Source: Actinernus sp. WN-2022 (Eukaryota; Cnidaria; Anthozoa; Actiniaria; Actinernidae). From it: a stretch of DNA of 64,000 nucleotides. Position 1 is the stretch's first letter. Every line of letters starts with the position of its first letter. The position numbers were made by a program, and so were the translations under genes. The notes beneath the pieces are model-generated. The model made no database searches, had not been told where the DNA came from, and saw nothing but the letters and a program-made list of their open reading frames with translations. This document shows, piece after piece, positions 24,541 through 36,017 of this stretch. The stretch spans positions 29,629-93,628 of the forward strand of contig JAOWCC010000753.1 in the NCBI GenBank assembly GCA_030867875.1, in the 5' to 3' direction.

Positions 24541-24740
24541 ACTGAAAACACGATTGCACGCTTCCCAGCACAGCTACATCCCTCAAATTTCGATATGTTA
24601 ATCTTTTACCTGGTATCTTAAGTTTGTATCTGAAGAATATTTCAGAACTTCGATTTTACGGATTTTATTTGACATCGGATTCCCATCGATTCCGTTTGCA
24701 CCCCTTTAAAAATGTCGGAATTTACCGCGAACTGGTCTAT
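24541..24740. mobile_element. Single arm of the GACCAGTTCGCGG foldback family
   Basis: Matches the right arm of the element at 18057-18701 (CTTCCCAGCACAGCTACATC, then TTACCTGGTATC, ending CCGCGAACTGGTC followed by TA). The left arm is absent, so the element is either truncated or a solo copy. Confidence 0.7.
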
Positions 24741-24999
24741 GGAGATACTATGAAAAAGGTTAGTACAGCAAACTGAATTAATGCAAAGAGGCTTATTTTT
24801 TCGTTGGATTAGTTTTGAAGCTGAGGAAAATTTAGGGGGGGTGAAACAATGACTCTTCCATATTTTCCGTATCAAGAAATCGTTTCTCAATACATTTGCC
24901 TGCATTTGCATATTTTTCGTATTGAAAAATGATTTCTAGATACGGTAAATATGGAAATGAGTCAATGTTTTACCCCTAAATTTCCCTCACCTTCAAAGC

Positions 25000-25389
25000 T
25001 AGCCTGCTATGCAGACGTATTTTTTCACTCTCATAAATTCGAAGAAAAAAGTAACGTCTGCTTACCCGAGCGCTTAATTAGTTTCCAATATGCAAGCATG
25101 ACGTTGTCACGTTTGTTTTATTTTTCTTCCCAATCAAAGCCGTTGTTAGAATTTTAGTGAATTGGCGCGCCATTGAACACTCTCGTATGATTGGTCAATG
25201 GCAAATGTATTGCCTGAATTCCTTTTAAATGTAACATTACGTCACTTTCCAGGATATGGAAGGTAAAATCTGATTGGTCCATAACACAATGAGGTGTGCA
25301 TATTGGAAACTAATTAAGCGCTCGGGTAAGCAGACGTTACTTTTTTCTTCGAATTTATGAGTGAAAAAATACGTCTGCATAGCAGGCTA
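25000..25389. mobile_element. 390-bp foldback element with 9-bp target duplication
   Basis: TAGCCTGCTATGCAGACGTA starts a terminal inverted repeat of about 95 bp whose partner ends GCAGGCTA at 25389. The 9-mer CTTCAAAGC flanks it on both sides (24991-24999 and 25390-25398). Long TIRs with 9-bp duplications are typical of Mutator-like elements. The centre has no ORF of interest, so this is a non-autonomous copy. Confidence 0.9.
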
Positions 25390-25600
25390 CTTCAAAGCCC
25401 GCCCACTTGCATAATTTAGTTTGTCGTTCTATCCTGGGTTTCAAAGTATCTCCACGTGACATCGAGTAAGCGTCCCCATTGGCCGATATGCCATGAATAT
25501 CTAATGTCGTATGAGAAATTGAAATCAACGGGAGTGGGATAAGTAGAAAAGTGAACGTAAGTTTGTCGCCCCAACATCGAAAAGCGAGAACGTTTATCAT

Positions 25601-25871
25601 ACCTGCCAACTCTCCCGGTTTATGCGGGAGACTCCAGATTTTGGACCTCATCTCCCGGATAGTCTCCAATCTCCCAGTTTTTAGCCATTTTATGGATTGA
25701 GTTCGCCGTTTTTCAGGCTCGAGGGTTAAAAAGCTTGAAACTAATTTTTTAGAGAGCTTTCGGAAAGTATTCGGAACACAAAAGAGGTATCTTTGGGGGA
25801 AAAATCGGAAATGATTACGTCATAACAAAGCTTCAACCAACATTCTCCAACAACTCCGTGGGTTGGCAGGT
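25601..25871. mobile_element. Short TIR element, ACCTGCCAAC termini
   Basis: ACCTGCCAACTCTCCCGGTT at 25601 faces GTGGGTTGGCAGGT ending at 25871. A CTCCCGG...CGGGAG hairpin and repeated CTCCC words follow the left end. Target duplication not clear. Confidence 0.6.
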
Positions 25872-25879
25872 ATGGTTTA

Positions 25880-26502
25880 TAGTTGTTTCTTAAATAATTT
25901 AACGAAGATATCTATGACAGTCGAATAGCCCGGCTTGACAATGGCATCACTGGCGGGGTGACTTGTACCCAGGTCACAGAGGTTTTCTCCGTTCAGTGCA
26001 GAGAAAGGCTAGAGATCGAGAAAAGAGAAAGAAACGACGCCGAGCGGGCGGCAGTTGACTGATCTCACCGAGACAATACTACTATTACAAAGGATTGCCC
26101 GTGTCGCCGCATCAGGGAATTGGTGAAAAGTTTGAAAACACAAGTTATTAATCCTTTATTTCGTTTGTAATACATAGGGGGAAATTTTCCGAGAGAGTAA
26201 TTGAAAGCGAAATGTGCGGATGACTCGCCTCGCTTTTTGTATTACATTACATTCTCTCCACATTATGAAAATATATACATAGGCAAGGGTGGAGCTCCAA
26301 TTGTTACATTGAAACGTCGTCTATTCCAACCAACTGGCCCGAGTCGCAGTCTAGGAGCCAACACGATAAAACTTTTACCTATACATTTTACATGTCTGGC
26401 CAATGTTTTCCTTTTTTTTTTTTGGAAGATTACCAGAATGAGAAAAGACAAATGAGATGATATCTAGGGAAAATGCGGACAAACAATGCAATCTGTAAAC
26501 CC
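25880..26502. other. No recognised feature
   Basis: Contains a + strand frame from 26201 (84 codons) and a T-tract at 26410; neither is recognisable. Confidence 0.35.
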
Positions 26503-26506
26503 TTAA

Positions 26507-28354
26507 AGTGCCCCTACGATCAAATTTTGACATATCAATTTTTTTTCTCATATTCGTAAAGTAGAGTGGCTATATTATTACCAGTTCAAACCGTTTTTCG
26601 ATACGACGAAGGGAAGTCTTATTTTTTTTTACCTCCGAATCTTGAATTTTACATCCGCATTACGCGAACCCGTTCCTGTGGGCGAGGAATGCCTGGTCAT
26701 TTTTTAGCGTACGTGACGTCATACACTTAAGTTATCGTATACCTTCAGGGTACTGTTCCGGATAAAATTAAGTAGCGTCTCGAATATTCGTCGTATTTAG
26801 ATAAATTATACCTCATTTAAAGCTTATAAAATTGGCTACAACGATATACCTAAGGTTTGTAATTTTGATAAAAGTGCGATTTTTAAATAAACTTCTTTTC
26901 CGAACAAGCGAGTTGGTTTCCAAGAGCTCCAACTCCACGGCAATTTAATGAATTTAAGATCTGTTTGCTTTTCTGGACTCCCACAGACCTTGTTTACGAA
27001 ACTGTGACGGCGATTGTGGAAATTCGAAGCCTTTCTGAATATATTTTGGTCTTCGTGAAACTGCTAACGCGCAATCCAAGTATAGATGCGGGAATCGCTC
27101 TCAGCGCCTCTCGCCGACACTTTTTTTTAGCTGATATAAATTGCGAACAATCTGAAAATTTGAAGTAATTCGCACAAATTCGCGTCGAGTTGGAGCTTTT
27201 TTCAAACTATGTTTAAAAGGAAAATAGAAAGTCAAGAAAACGCTCTGAAACGTTTTAGCCGGCCGGCGACTCGGCGAGACTGATTCTTTCAACCAGTGAC
27301 TGGGAAATGTCACAGTCAAAACTTCCCACAACAACACGTGTGGCTACTTTTCCCATACAAACCTTCACGCGAACTAACATATGTAGTAAGAAAGTGTACC
27401 ATTTTCCCGCTTTGAAAAGCAAACAAAACGTTTTGAATAGAAATAATCGTTCAAGTTTGTGCATTGTACAGGACTGTAGCAATTTAACGAACGACAAAGC
27501 CACTGTAAAAGCTGCAGATCAGTCAGTTTCAATATATTTTTTGTCTCTAGTAAATTCTTATCATTCACGATTTCCGATGTTAGACAAGAGATCGATTTAA
27601 TTTTATAGCAATTACATTGTATTTTAGAATGTAGATTCGCCGGAAAATCTATTGCTGGGACACAGATAATTCTCGGTCTCTCTTATTTACGAACTAGCAT
27701 CCGGGTTTCACTATAAACAATGAACACACTTAGGACTTATAAACTGCTGATCATTACCTTAGTGATTTCTCCGCTGAATTCTCCCTGTAGCCCGGATCCA
27801 GTAACAGCACAACCTGAAAGCCGAACCAGGGAAAATACCCTGGGAAAATTACCCCAAAAAGATATGAAACCTCTGCTAGCTAGCACTACTATATACTAGC
27901 AGGCCACTTCCCAAGCGACTTCGTCCAGCTTTCAACTCGGTCGCCAGCGGATATTTCCCCCTAAATCATCAACATCCGGCAATAAATTTAAACAGAAAGA
28001 CACATTACTATGTTCTGAAGAATCTGATGCAGATTTTAGGTCGTTATTTACTAAACCACAGCAAAATTCGCAGTGTGAGTTTGTAGACAATATAAGAAGA
28101 AATGTATGGGTTCGAAGCAACTTGAGAACGATGCGTTAAGTGTATGACGTCACATACGCTAAAAAATGACAAGGCTTTCATCGCCCACGGGAACGGATTC
28201 GGTGATTTTGACGGTAAACTCTCTTTAAAATGTGTGGTCTAATTGGCCCCTTTGGAAACTTTTTTCACTGATTTGGATATTTCTGCCACTGTTTGCTCTT
28301 ATGGAATACAAAAAAGTGGTAAAAGAAATGGTCAAATTTCGTCGTAGTGGCACT
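26507..28354. mobile_element. 1.85-kb TTAA-flanked DNA element
   Basis: TTAA (26503-26506) is followed by AGTGCCCCTACGATCAAATT. The right end reads AAATTTCGTCGTAGTGGCACT followed by TTAA (28355-28358). A second, longer inverted segment lies inside: CGTTCCTGTGGGCGAGGAAT near 26672 against its inverse near 28180, with GTGACGTCATACACTTAA in common. TTAA targets are used by piggyBac and Kolobok elements. No transposase could be recognised; the open frames are short, one starting at 27307 (97 codons). A truncated relative lies at 21636-22496. Confidence 0.75.
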
Positions 28355-28474
28355 TTAAGTTCAGAGCACGCGTTGTCAGCTCGGCTATCGTAACACAATG
28401 CTGTTAGACTACGCCTCGCTTCCCGGCATGCGCCGTAATCCTAAGAAATATAAGGAAATGGCTATTTACTTGCA

Positions 28475-29542
28475 GTATACTACGGTGCCCGTGAAGGGCC
28501 ATCGATAATAAACCATTTTTTTCTACCCCGAGCTACGAAAATCCCGACTTACAAAAAAATCCCGACTAAAAAAATCCCGACTAAAAAAATCCCGACTAAA
28601 TAAATCCCGAGTTACGAAAATCCCGAGTTACGAAAATCCCGCGTTACGAAAATCCCGACTTACGAAAAATCCCGACTTACGAAAAATCCCGAGTTACAAA
28701 AATCCCGACTTACGAAAATCCCGAGTTACAAAAATCCCGACTTACGAACAGGATATCGCGGGTTCATATTGTGACAAATGGCGGCGAAGAAGCTTATGTT
28801 TCTTCTACTTATTTACATCTTTTGTACTTCAAACTATTCTTCTTGCGTCTTTGATCAATACATCCCTTCTAGAGGTTTCAAGGATGGATCCCGGGATGAT
28901 ATTGTTGAAGAATACTTCAATCTTGGCTTTACACAAACGGAAATTATTGCATTTCTTCTATTATGCCACGGCATAAGGCTCAGTGTAAGACAACTGAAAA
29001 GAATATTGGCTAACAAAGTACTCGTCCGACTCGTCCGCCATTGTCGTGCACGTGGTGACTAATAGCAAATATATAAACAAATACCGTGGACAAAAATTGT
29101 GCAAAAATACGTTGGATCCGAAGTGAAGTGAAGTGAGGACCAATGCAGCCAAACATATAAACAATAACGAATGAAAAGTCCGAAGACTACAGCAAAGCTG
29201 ATATACAACGTAATAATCTGACACAAAGCACTACGGTTAGCTAGGCCTGACACGAAAAGCGCTCGGACCAGATTGCAGCCATAGACAGCTGTTTCGTTCT
29301 TATTAGAACTCATCAGTATGGCAAAGCAAACAGTACGCAGGCTTCGGTACCACTGCACCATCGACCCGGACTGAGCTTGAGCCCGCGGTCGTCGGGTCAG
29401 TTGGATTTTCGTAATGTAAGTCGGGATTTTTTGTAACTCGGGATTTTCGTAAGTCGGGATTTTCGTAAGTCGGGATTTTTGTAGCTCCGGGTAGAAAAAA
29501 ATGGTTTATTATCGATGGCCCTTCACGGGCTCCGTAGTATAC
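28475..29542. mobile_element. TIR element with subterminal 16-mer arrays
   Basis: GTATACTACGGTGCCCGTGA at 28475 and its near inverse complement ending GTATAC at 29542 form TIRs of about 60 bp, including TCGATAATAAACCATTTTTT. Inside the left TIR there are about a dozen direct repeats of an AAATCCCGACTTACGA-like word (28540-28745). Inside the right TIR the same word occurs four to five times inverted (about 29396-29485). Subterminal repeats of this type are usually transposase-binding sites. The body carries one ORF at 28778-29062. Confidence 0.85.
28778..29062 (+). CDS. HTH-like ORF inside TIR element, possible integrase N-terminus
   Basis: A 94-residue ORF begins MAAKKLMFLLLIYIFCTS, a hydrophobic start that looks like a signal or anchor segment. 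From about residue 37 it has SRDDIVEEYFNLGFTQTEII, then FLLLCHGIRLSVRQLKRIL. The pattern (Asp-Ile, Tyr-Phe, Gly-Phe/Leu, Glu-Ile, His-Gly, then an Arg-x-Leu-Lys-Arg helix) resembles the N-terminal helix-turn-helix of integrase-like transposases common in fish and cnidarians. It ends after RHCRARGD, so no catalytic domain is present. It is the only clear ORF in the element and may be a captured or truncated fragment, or a repressor-like derivative. Function not established. Confidence 0.45.
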   Translation: MAAKKLMFLLLIYIFCTSNYSSCVFDQYIPSRGFKDGSRDDIVEEYFNLGFTQTEIIAFLLLCHGIRLSVRQLKRILANKVLVRLVRHCRARGD

Positions 29543-29584
29543 ACCTACTAGTCTCTCGCCTTAAACATAGTCAGAACTACTATT

Positions 29585-29778
29585 GAAAGAGTCGATAGCT
29601 ATAAATTACTACCAGTGATCTAACGTGGAATATCCACTGAATATATTTTTAAGAAAGCCAATAAGCGCCTTTTATGCTATCCGAGTTCTGGAAAAATGTG
29701 GACTCGGCAAAGAAGACATAATCCTTGTATATTGTAGCCTAGTAAGATTAATCCATGATTGTGCTTCGCCTGTCTGGT
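29585..29778 (+). pseudogene. LINE reverse transcriptase relic, first piece
   Basis: The + frame reads YAIRVLEKCGLGKEDIILVY, then CSLVRLIHDCASPVW, the conserved RT-tail segment of CR1/L2-type LINEs. It breaks off exactly at the insertion point of the element at 29779 and resumes at 31617. Confidence 0.75.
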
Positions 29779-31616
29779 TAGCCTGATTTTCAGACGGTAC
29801 TGACTTAATAGACTTTCATGTTCCTCATTGTCTAAATTTCAACCAATCAGAGCGAACTTCTTTCAACAGTCTGGAATTTAAGCAATGTGTAACGACGGTT
29901 TTTAGGGAAACTCCCGAACAAAGGTTATTATTATTGTAATTTCCAGATATCCTGTTTTGTCACAGACTGCCTTAGAATAGAGGTAATCGGCCAACGCTGT
30001 TGCCACCCAAATCAGATCGTGATGTAAACAGATGCTTCTCTGGGGAATTATTCCTTTTTCATTCTAATCATAATGCAGTCATGCCTATCTGAATAAAATT
30101 AATTTTCAAAGAGTCAAGTCTCCAGAGTAATGTGTGTTTACATCACATGATCTCAATTGGGTGACAACAGAGTTAGCCGATTACCTCTATTGTATGTTGC
30201 CGCGTGGCACAAGACTAACAGTAACGTGTTGAACCGGTTTTCTGATCCTGCGCAGTAGCAACCAAGTCACTGAATAGATTTCACATAGACGCGCTAAATT
30301 CGCAGTAGGGTCATTAGTTATTCACTACCCTTTTTCCCAGTAAATCTGAAGGTAGAACTTAATAATTTTATTACCAAGAATAAAGTCTTGTTATACGGTA
30401 TACATTAGTCGCATAAAAGACAGAGTTTGCCAATAGGACGCCGACCCAGGCCTTGCGCAAGTTACGTTTTCCCTCGGCCAGTAAACCGAGTCGTGTTTAG
30501 AACAAAGAAACTGGTTTTGATAGTTGATAACAATAGCGCAGGATTATAAAAGAGGCAACGCATTACTGGTACAGGCAAACAAACTAAGGGAGTTAGACGC
30601 AGTTAACCTCAAAGCAGCGGTCCACTACAACTTGTAAAGCCGTACACGTCCCAGTACCTCAGAATAAATATCTGTCCCGTAACAAATGTGTTCGCATATT
30701 TTTCTAAATGGCGTTGGTGAAGTATTTGAGCATTGTATCTAACGAAGCTGTAAAGTTTTTAGGATTTTTAAGCTATATTCAGAGCAGAAGAAAGCAATGG
30801 ATCTTCCATTCATCGAAACGATGTGTATGTAAATCTACGTACGGGCTTTGGTAAATCGCTAAACTTCCTCCGCTTATAATTTCATGGATTAGATCAAATA
30901 TTCTCCTATGTTTTTTGGCTTTTAGAAGACCAAATCATTCATGGCATATTATGATTTTATAGGAGTGAACACATACTGAGTTTGTTATAGAAAACGTTTC
31001 ATAGCAGGTGAATATTTATGTTTTCAGTATTATGAACACAATTGATTTCGGCAATTTGGTTTTTCCGTAAGTCCATTACGTCAATGGCATCTAAACTTTG
31101 GACAAAAAATTCCGGTTAAAACAATCTCTGCTACCAAAAAACTACACTAGGACAACTGTAGGGTCTTGTGTGACTAATCTGCATAAATATCCAGCTTCAA
31201 ACCGTTTTAAGAATAAAAGTAAAAGCTCTAAGATCAAAGTGATGAACTTTATGACATGGAATCGAGGCTGATATTTATCTGTCCTGCAAATACTGTACGC
31301 AAACTTCCATTTAAAAAAATCCTGTTCACCAAAGAACCACAGCAGCCCAAACAGGATACCATTCTGAGAAATCGACAGAAGTTTGAAGCTGTAGAATTTT
31401 GTTTCCAGTGCATGAAAGTTGATAGATCCAACTGGTAAATTAAAGCCTCTACTACACGACTCTTCTACACTTCACGCTTCAATTCTTACGCGTGTTCGTA
31501 TTGGATTATTGTAAAAACAAATGTTGATGACGTCAGGAACATGTGAAAGTCTATGAAGTCCATCAGATGGGGAGGGAGTGGAGCAGACGACCTCGTACCG
31601 TCTGAAAATCAGGCTA
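29779..31616. mobile_element. 1.84-kb TAGCCTGA element inserted in a LINE relic
   Basis: TAGCCTGATTTTCAGACGGT at 29779 and ACCGTCTGAAAATCAGGCTA ending at 31616 are exact inverse complements; weaker pairing continues inward (AGACTTTCA with ATGTTCCT). The flanking 9-mers are CTGTCTGGT (29770-29778) and CTCTCTGGT (31617-31625), one mismatch. Size, TIR and 9-bp duplication fit the same Mutator-like family as 25000-25389. A smaller element is nested at 29978-30189. No transposase was recognised in the remaining interior. Confidence 0.85.
29978..30189. mobile_element. Nested foldback element, TAGAGGTAATCGGC termini
   Basis: TAGAGGTAATCGGCCAACGC opens an arm of about 55 bp. The partner arm ends AGCCGATTACCTCTA at about 30189, and both arms contain GATGTAAACA. 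It lies inside the element at 29779-31616. Confidence 0.75.
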
Positions 31617-31696
31617 CTCTCTGGTCTGCTCTTCCTGAATAATCGAGTCTATGCAGAAGAAAGCTTACGTGTAATTTTCCCTGATATATCTTATGA
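31617..31696 (+). pseudogene. LINE reverse transcriptase relic, second piece
   Basis: After the first insertion the LINE reading resumes (SALPE, then IIESMQKKA and, after a frame change, RVIFPDISYD). It is cut again at 31697 by a second TAGCCTGA element. Confidence 0.65.
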
Positions 31697-32595
31697 TAGC
31701 CTGAATCTCAACCGTCTCCTCTGGTTCGTTCCTCCCGAGAGAGACGTCTGAGTTCAATAGCCGCTAATGCCGTCCAGTGACGTCACTACCAGAAAACCTG
31801 GTAGTGATTTTTGATTGGTTCATATTCTATAATTTCGCATAATTATCATAATTATCAGCCGAGGAGACGGCAGGATTCACTTTGGACTCGCGATTGTTGA
31901 TCGTTGAGTTTCAGTGGAGTGATTGTCTTTGGCAAAGACCTTGAATTAGTAAGGAAAACATCTGGAAATGGATTGAAAGTGTCCTGCACAATAACCGGCC
32001 GACTAACTGTAAACATGTACATTTTATCGCGTCGCGTCTGCGGGGTTGTTGACAATCGATTATTTGTTCACACTCGCAGTGGTAAAGAATGTCGCTACTC
32101 TCTTCAAGGAACTGTTCTTTCCCGTAAATGAATCTTCGTATTTCTTCGAAAATTCACCATTATCCTTTCATGTTTTTCTACTTTTCTGTTGCATCATTTA
32201 CATAGGTAATATCTCGTAGCTGTGTGGATTCGAACGGCAGATCGCGAGACTATGTACAAAGATCAACGGAAAGACAAAGATCAACTGTACTTTGCCTCCA
32301 AATATACCCGGAAATATAATATAACGATTTGTTGCTTCGGAAAGGATTTCACAACATAAGAGGCACTTGAGAAGCAAATGGATGGAGATATATAATATAG
32401 GTAAGACTTTTATTTTGGTCGGCATAATCTCAAATAAATATTTCTCACGAACTTTTACTACCGCCGTGACAGTTTTATTTGCATAAGTTAAATTGTTAAT
32501 CCGCCTTGACGTCACTGGACGGCATTAGCGGCTATTGGATTCAGACGTCTCTCTCGGGAGGAACGAACCAGAGGAGACGGCTGAAATTCAGGCTA
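31697..32595. mobile_element. 899-bp TAGCCTGA element with perfect 9-bp duplication
   Basis: TAGCCTGAATCTCAACCGTC begins a TIR of about 88 bp whose partner ends TTCAGGCTA at 32595. The 9-mer ATCTTATGA is repeated exactly at 31688-31696 and 32596-32604. Both TIRs include CGTTCCTCCCGAGAGAGACG and end with a GTCACTGGACGG-type stretch. The interior has a 75-codon frame at 31904 that I do not recognise. Confidence 0.9.
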
Positions 32596-32604
32596 ATCTT
32601 ATGA

Positions 32605-33288
32605 TACATCATTTTAATATGAATTATTCATGAGGGAAACCACCAATCCCAGGGCTGGATTTGTACCACGTGCCGTAATTTGAAACTCCCGTAGCCAATA
32701 CTGTCGGCACCACTTCAAAGTACTAGGACTTTGAAATGTCTAAGGCCTGTCCATAATAACCGGGAAACTAACATGGCAACCGTAAACAAGTAAAGTGACA
32801 TCGCGAAAGAAAACATCTGCCTGCAACAGTATTCGAACCAACTGGCTAAACAATTGCAACTACACTACTGAATCACTCGTTGAATTCTGCGGTCCCAAAC
32901 AATATAAAAAAACCACGAGCGGGATAACTACACAACAGTCCAACAATACTCTTGAAGGGGCTAGGCTTCAGAGTCGATGGAGGAAGAAGTTGAGTTGGAT
33001 ATGATAACATGTTGAACATACTTCATTTGGACAGTTTTGCATATAATCTGCTATCGGCGAATCGTATCCAATCACTGCACGAAAATGGAACAAAAAGTGG
33101 GTGCTTCTTGGTGTAGCAGATTCATTTTTTCTGGGGTTAGGGTTCTTTGTATTTCAGGATATTGTTTAATTTTGCTTTAGAAGACAACATTTTTCTTTGT
33201 TTTACGTCATGTGGTGATCTGTAACACCAAGAAACACCCCAGAAAGTACATTAAAAGTACTTTCTGATGCCAAACAAACCACAGGAAC
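32605..33288. other. No recognised feature
   Basis: Possible decayed continuation of the LINE relic; no frame with recognisable homology. A palindromic AAAGTACATTAAAAGTACTTT lies near 33244. Confidence 0.35.
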
Positions 33289-33864
33289 CCCGGGGGGGGG
33301 GGGGGGGTACTCTTGTTTGTGACGTATTATGTATGTGCCACCCGGGTGGGTCATGGTTTTGAGCTCCGTTTGGGCAGGTAGGGTCAGGGTTTTGGCCTGA
33401 TTTGGGCAGATCAGGGTCAGGATTTGAGTATAATTTGGGTGCAGTCAGGGTCGGGGTTCAGTATTTTTTAGGCAGTTAGGTTTTTTTAGCTACTATGTCA
33501 AAAAAAGACATTCTGTTGCCGCATTTTGATCGCCTGCCCACATGCAAGCACTGAGGTTCCCGTACTTCAGTACTTATCTATGTACTTCATCTGCTGATTT
33601 GTTTACCCAATGCCACGTCCCGACTTTAAATGTTCCATATTTTGCATGCAATCCCGGTACGCGGTATACCGGCCGGGATATATATCCGACCTTGTTTTGA
33701 AAACAAGTTAAAGAAGGGGCAATCAGGTTTTTTTTTTTCAAAAAAGGGGGCAATCAGGGTTTTGGAGCTCGGAATGGGTCAAACAGGGTCAGGGTTTGAG
33801 CCTCTTGGCCTCACATACATACCCATTTTTCATGTAAGTACCCCCCCCCCCCCCCCCCCCCGGG
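33289..33864. mobile_element. G-tract-terminated element with 8-bp duplication
   Basis: CCCGGGGG... at 33289 and ...CCCCCGGG ending at 33864 are inverse termini with homopolymer runs of about 17 and 22. ACAGGAAC flanks both sides exactly (33281-33288 and 33865-33872). The interior is built of degenerate GGGTCAGGGTTTGG-like words, which could form G-quadruplexes on one strand. An 8-bp duplication is typical of hAT elements. No ORF of note. Confidence 0.88.
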
Positions 33865-33872
33865 ACAGGAAC

Positions 33873-36015
33873 ACAAAGAGCATAGTCTTCTGATCAATCG
33901 AGATTCATATGAAGCTGTAAAAATACGTTTGTGGACCAGTCCATGTAAGCTGATAGTTCGAACTAGTACAAACACTCTAGTATAAGCGGCCGAGACATTT
34001 GAAATGCTCACGAGGATTTTGACACCCCCATAGAATACGGTAACGAGGATATAAACACTACTTAGTAGTATTATGAAAATTGCTTTGAAATTACTCCCAA
34101 AGCTTTTACAGTTTATGCGCATGTGTAGCAGGTGCGTGACCATGACATTTTTCTTCTGTGCTGACGTCAGACGGTTTACTGACTTGGTGCGTGCATATAC
34201 AAAGTATGCATAACATTACATATGTACCTATTATAAACTAGTCTTGGTTGCAATGTCTGTGACCAGTTATTCGGGTAAATATTTTATTGGTTTCTACAAC
34301 GTGCTGTTTCCTACCTTACCTATTACCGAACGTATTCTTATTATTCTCCCGCAAGTTCCTCGACTCTTTACCATGGCGGTCAGCTGCCCTGTTTGCCTGT
34401 ATGCCAAAGATTGCTCTTTCCATTTTTGCCAGGGATGTGGTTATGTCTTTTCCATACATAGGTATATAAGCGGTGAGAAGGCTATCTTGTTCCAATTACA
34501 ACAAGATTTCACACTTTACATAGGCATTTAGCTTGAGCTATATATCAGCCAGCCTTGCTTGCACTTCCGTCGGTAACCTTGAGGCAGGATTTACATTTTT
34601 GTTACCCACCCTCACCTCCCTCTGTGCTTCGCAGCAAAACTTCAAGGTGACCGGCAGAACGCCCATAGCTCCCTCCGGAAAGGTGTAAGGAAGACTGATG
34701 AGAATAGAAGATAATACACCATGCATATGCCTATGAAATACATGATCTGTACTTCAATATATGACTGACTGGTATATGCGCATAACTTAAAGTAATTCAG
34801 ACGCCTAGTCCCGGATTATCCAAAATAAACTGCGACGAAGCCTTCAACGTGGAGAGAAGTAGAAAGCCCACAAATCCCATGGTATAACGGCCACTCTGTA
34901 CAAAAAACCTCCGCGGTCGGGGACTGGACCCCACCCCGCGACCCCTTAGGAGCTACGATGACCGATCCTTAAGCCTTGGCTGCATGCAACACAGGGCCGC
35001 CAGAAATGCCTTGAATGCCTGTCGGGAACGCACATTGTGAAGGAAATACCCATCTCGCAGAGAAATCTGTGTACTTGGGGGATGAGAAGAAACGGATGGA
35101 AGACGTAAGGGTTCTTGAAGACGAGAGGTTCGGCTGCTCAAGAGGCAGACTGCGTGAACAAATTAACTGAATGAGTTTTCTTGCGGACCGGCATTTGAAA
35201 TGCACAAAACTTAAAAAACAACAGTACCAAAGTCATGAACAAAACCGAATGCCAAATATACGACCAAACTAAAACAGGTTAAGAAATAAACGGTCCGACA
35301 AGAATAGTTCACAAGTATAGTACAAAAACTGAGAACTGTAAATAGTGAACACAACTGAAAGCCCAAATACTGCTAAAATGACGCAGCAAAGCGAACGTAC
35401 CGTAAGCGGAGTGAGAAGCCTGCATTGTATATTGTGCCACTTTCAACAAGATTTCGCAACAGTGCGTAGTGACTATGGCAGCTGCAGAGCAGGTCCAAAG
35501 AGCTCAGGCAGTACAGCTCGAAGCGGTCCAGCAGAAGAACCGGCACCCCAACAACCGCAACCCAATGCAGAAGAACTAGAGATAAAAGATTGACCTTTGC
35601 TTTTCCGTATTTTCTCTCGGTCCGCCTCGCTTCTGCACCATGTGTTCGCTTACGTTTGCTCTTGCCGGTTTTGTTCTCTTGATGGCCTTTTCTATTTTGT
35701 TAGCAAGGGTATCGTCTTCAACGAACAGCAAAACATTCCGATTCAGTGAACTATCTCATCGAATGTTCTTCTACTCTGTCCGTTTTCTCACAGAGGAGGA
35801 TAACATAGCTTCGAATCTACAGAACCGAAACAATGCCTACGCTGCCCCCTGGGTCAAGTAGTTTTCGTTCCCAGGCCGGGGACCCCCAGAATATTTGGTC
35901 CAACGTACGAAAGGATGATACTTCATAAAGAGCACACGTATAGTCCCCAGCCAATAGCAAATCGACATAACAATGGGTTTGAATTATATACGGGACTGCC
36001 CTTACATTTTCAGCC
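33873..36015. other. Gene-poor interval with unrecognised short ORFs
   Basis: Frames such as 34244-34531 (95 codons), 35345-35593 (82 codons, Pro/Gln-rich end PAEEPAPQQPQPNAEELEIK) and 35640-35861 (73 codons, hydrophobic N-terminus) are open, but I recognise none and see no splice context that supports them. Confidence 0.35.
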
Positions 36016-36017
36016 AA

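Noticed and set aside
26201..26455. Possible GIY-YIG-like ORF (ENIYIGKGGAP)
   Set aside because: Spacing and following residues do not fit the GIY-YIG core, and the opposite strand is equally open.
28540..28745. CRISPR-like regular short repeats
   Set aside because: Units are contiguous 16-mers without unique spacers and lie inside a TIR element of an animal genome.
33630..34143. ORFs with Gly or Pro runs next to the poly-C tract
   Set aside because: Runs are translations of the homopolymer terminus of the G-tract element.
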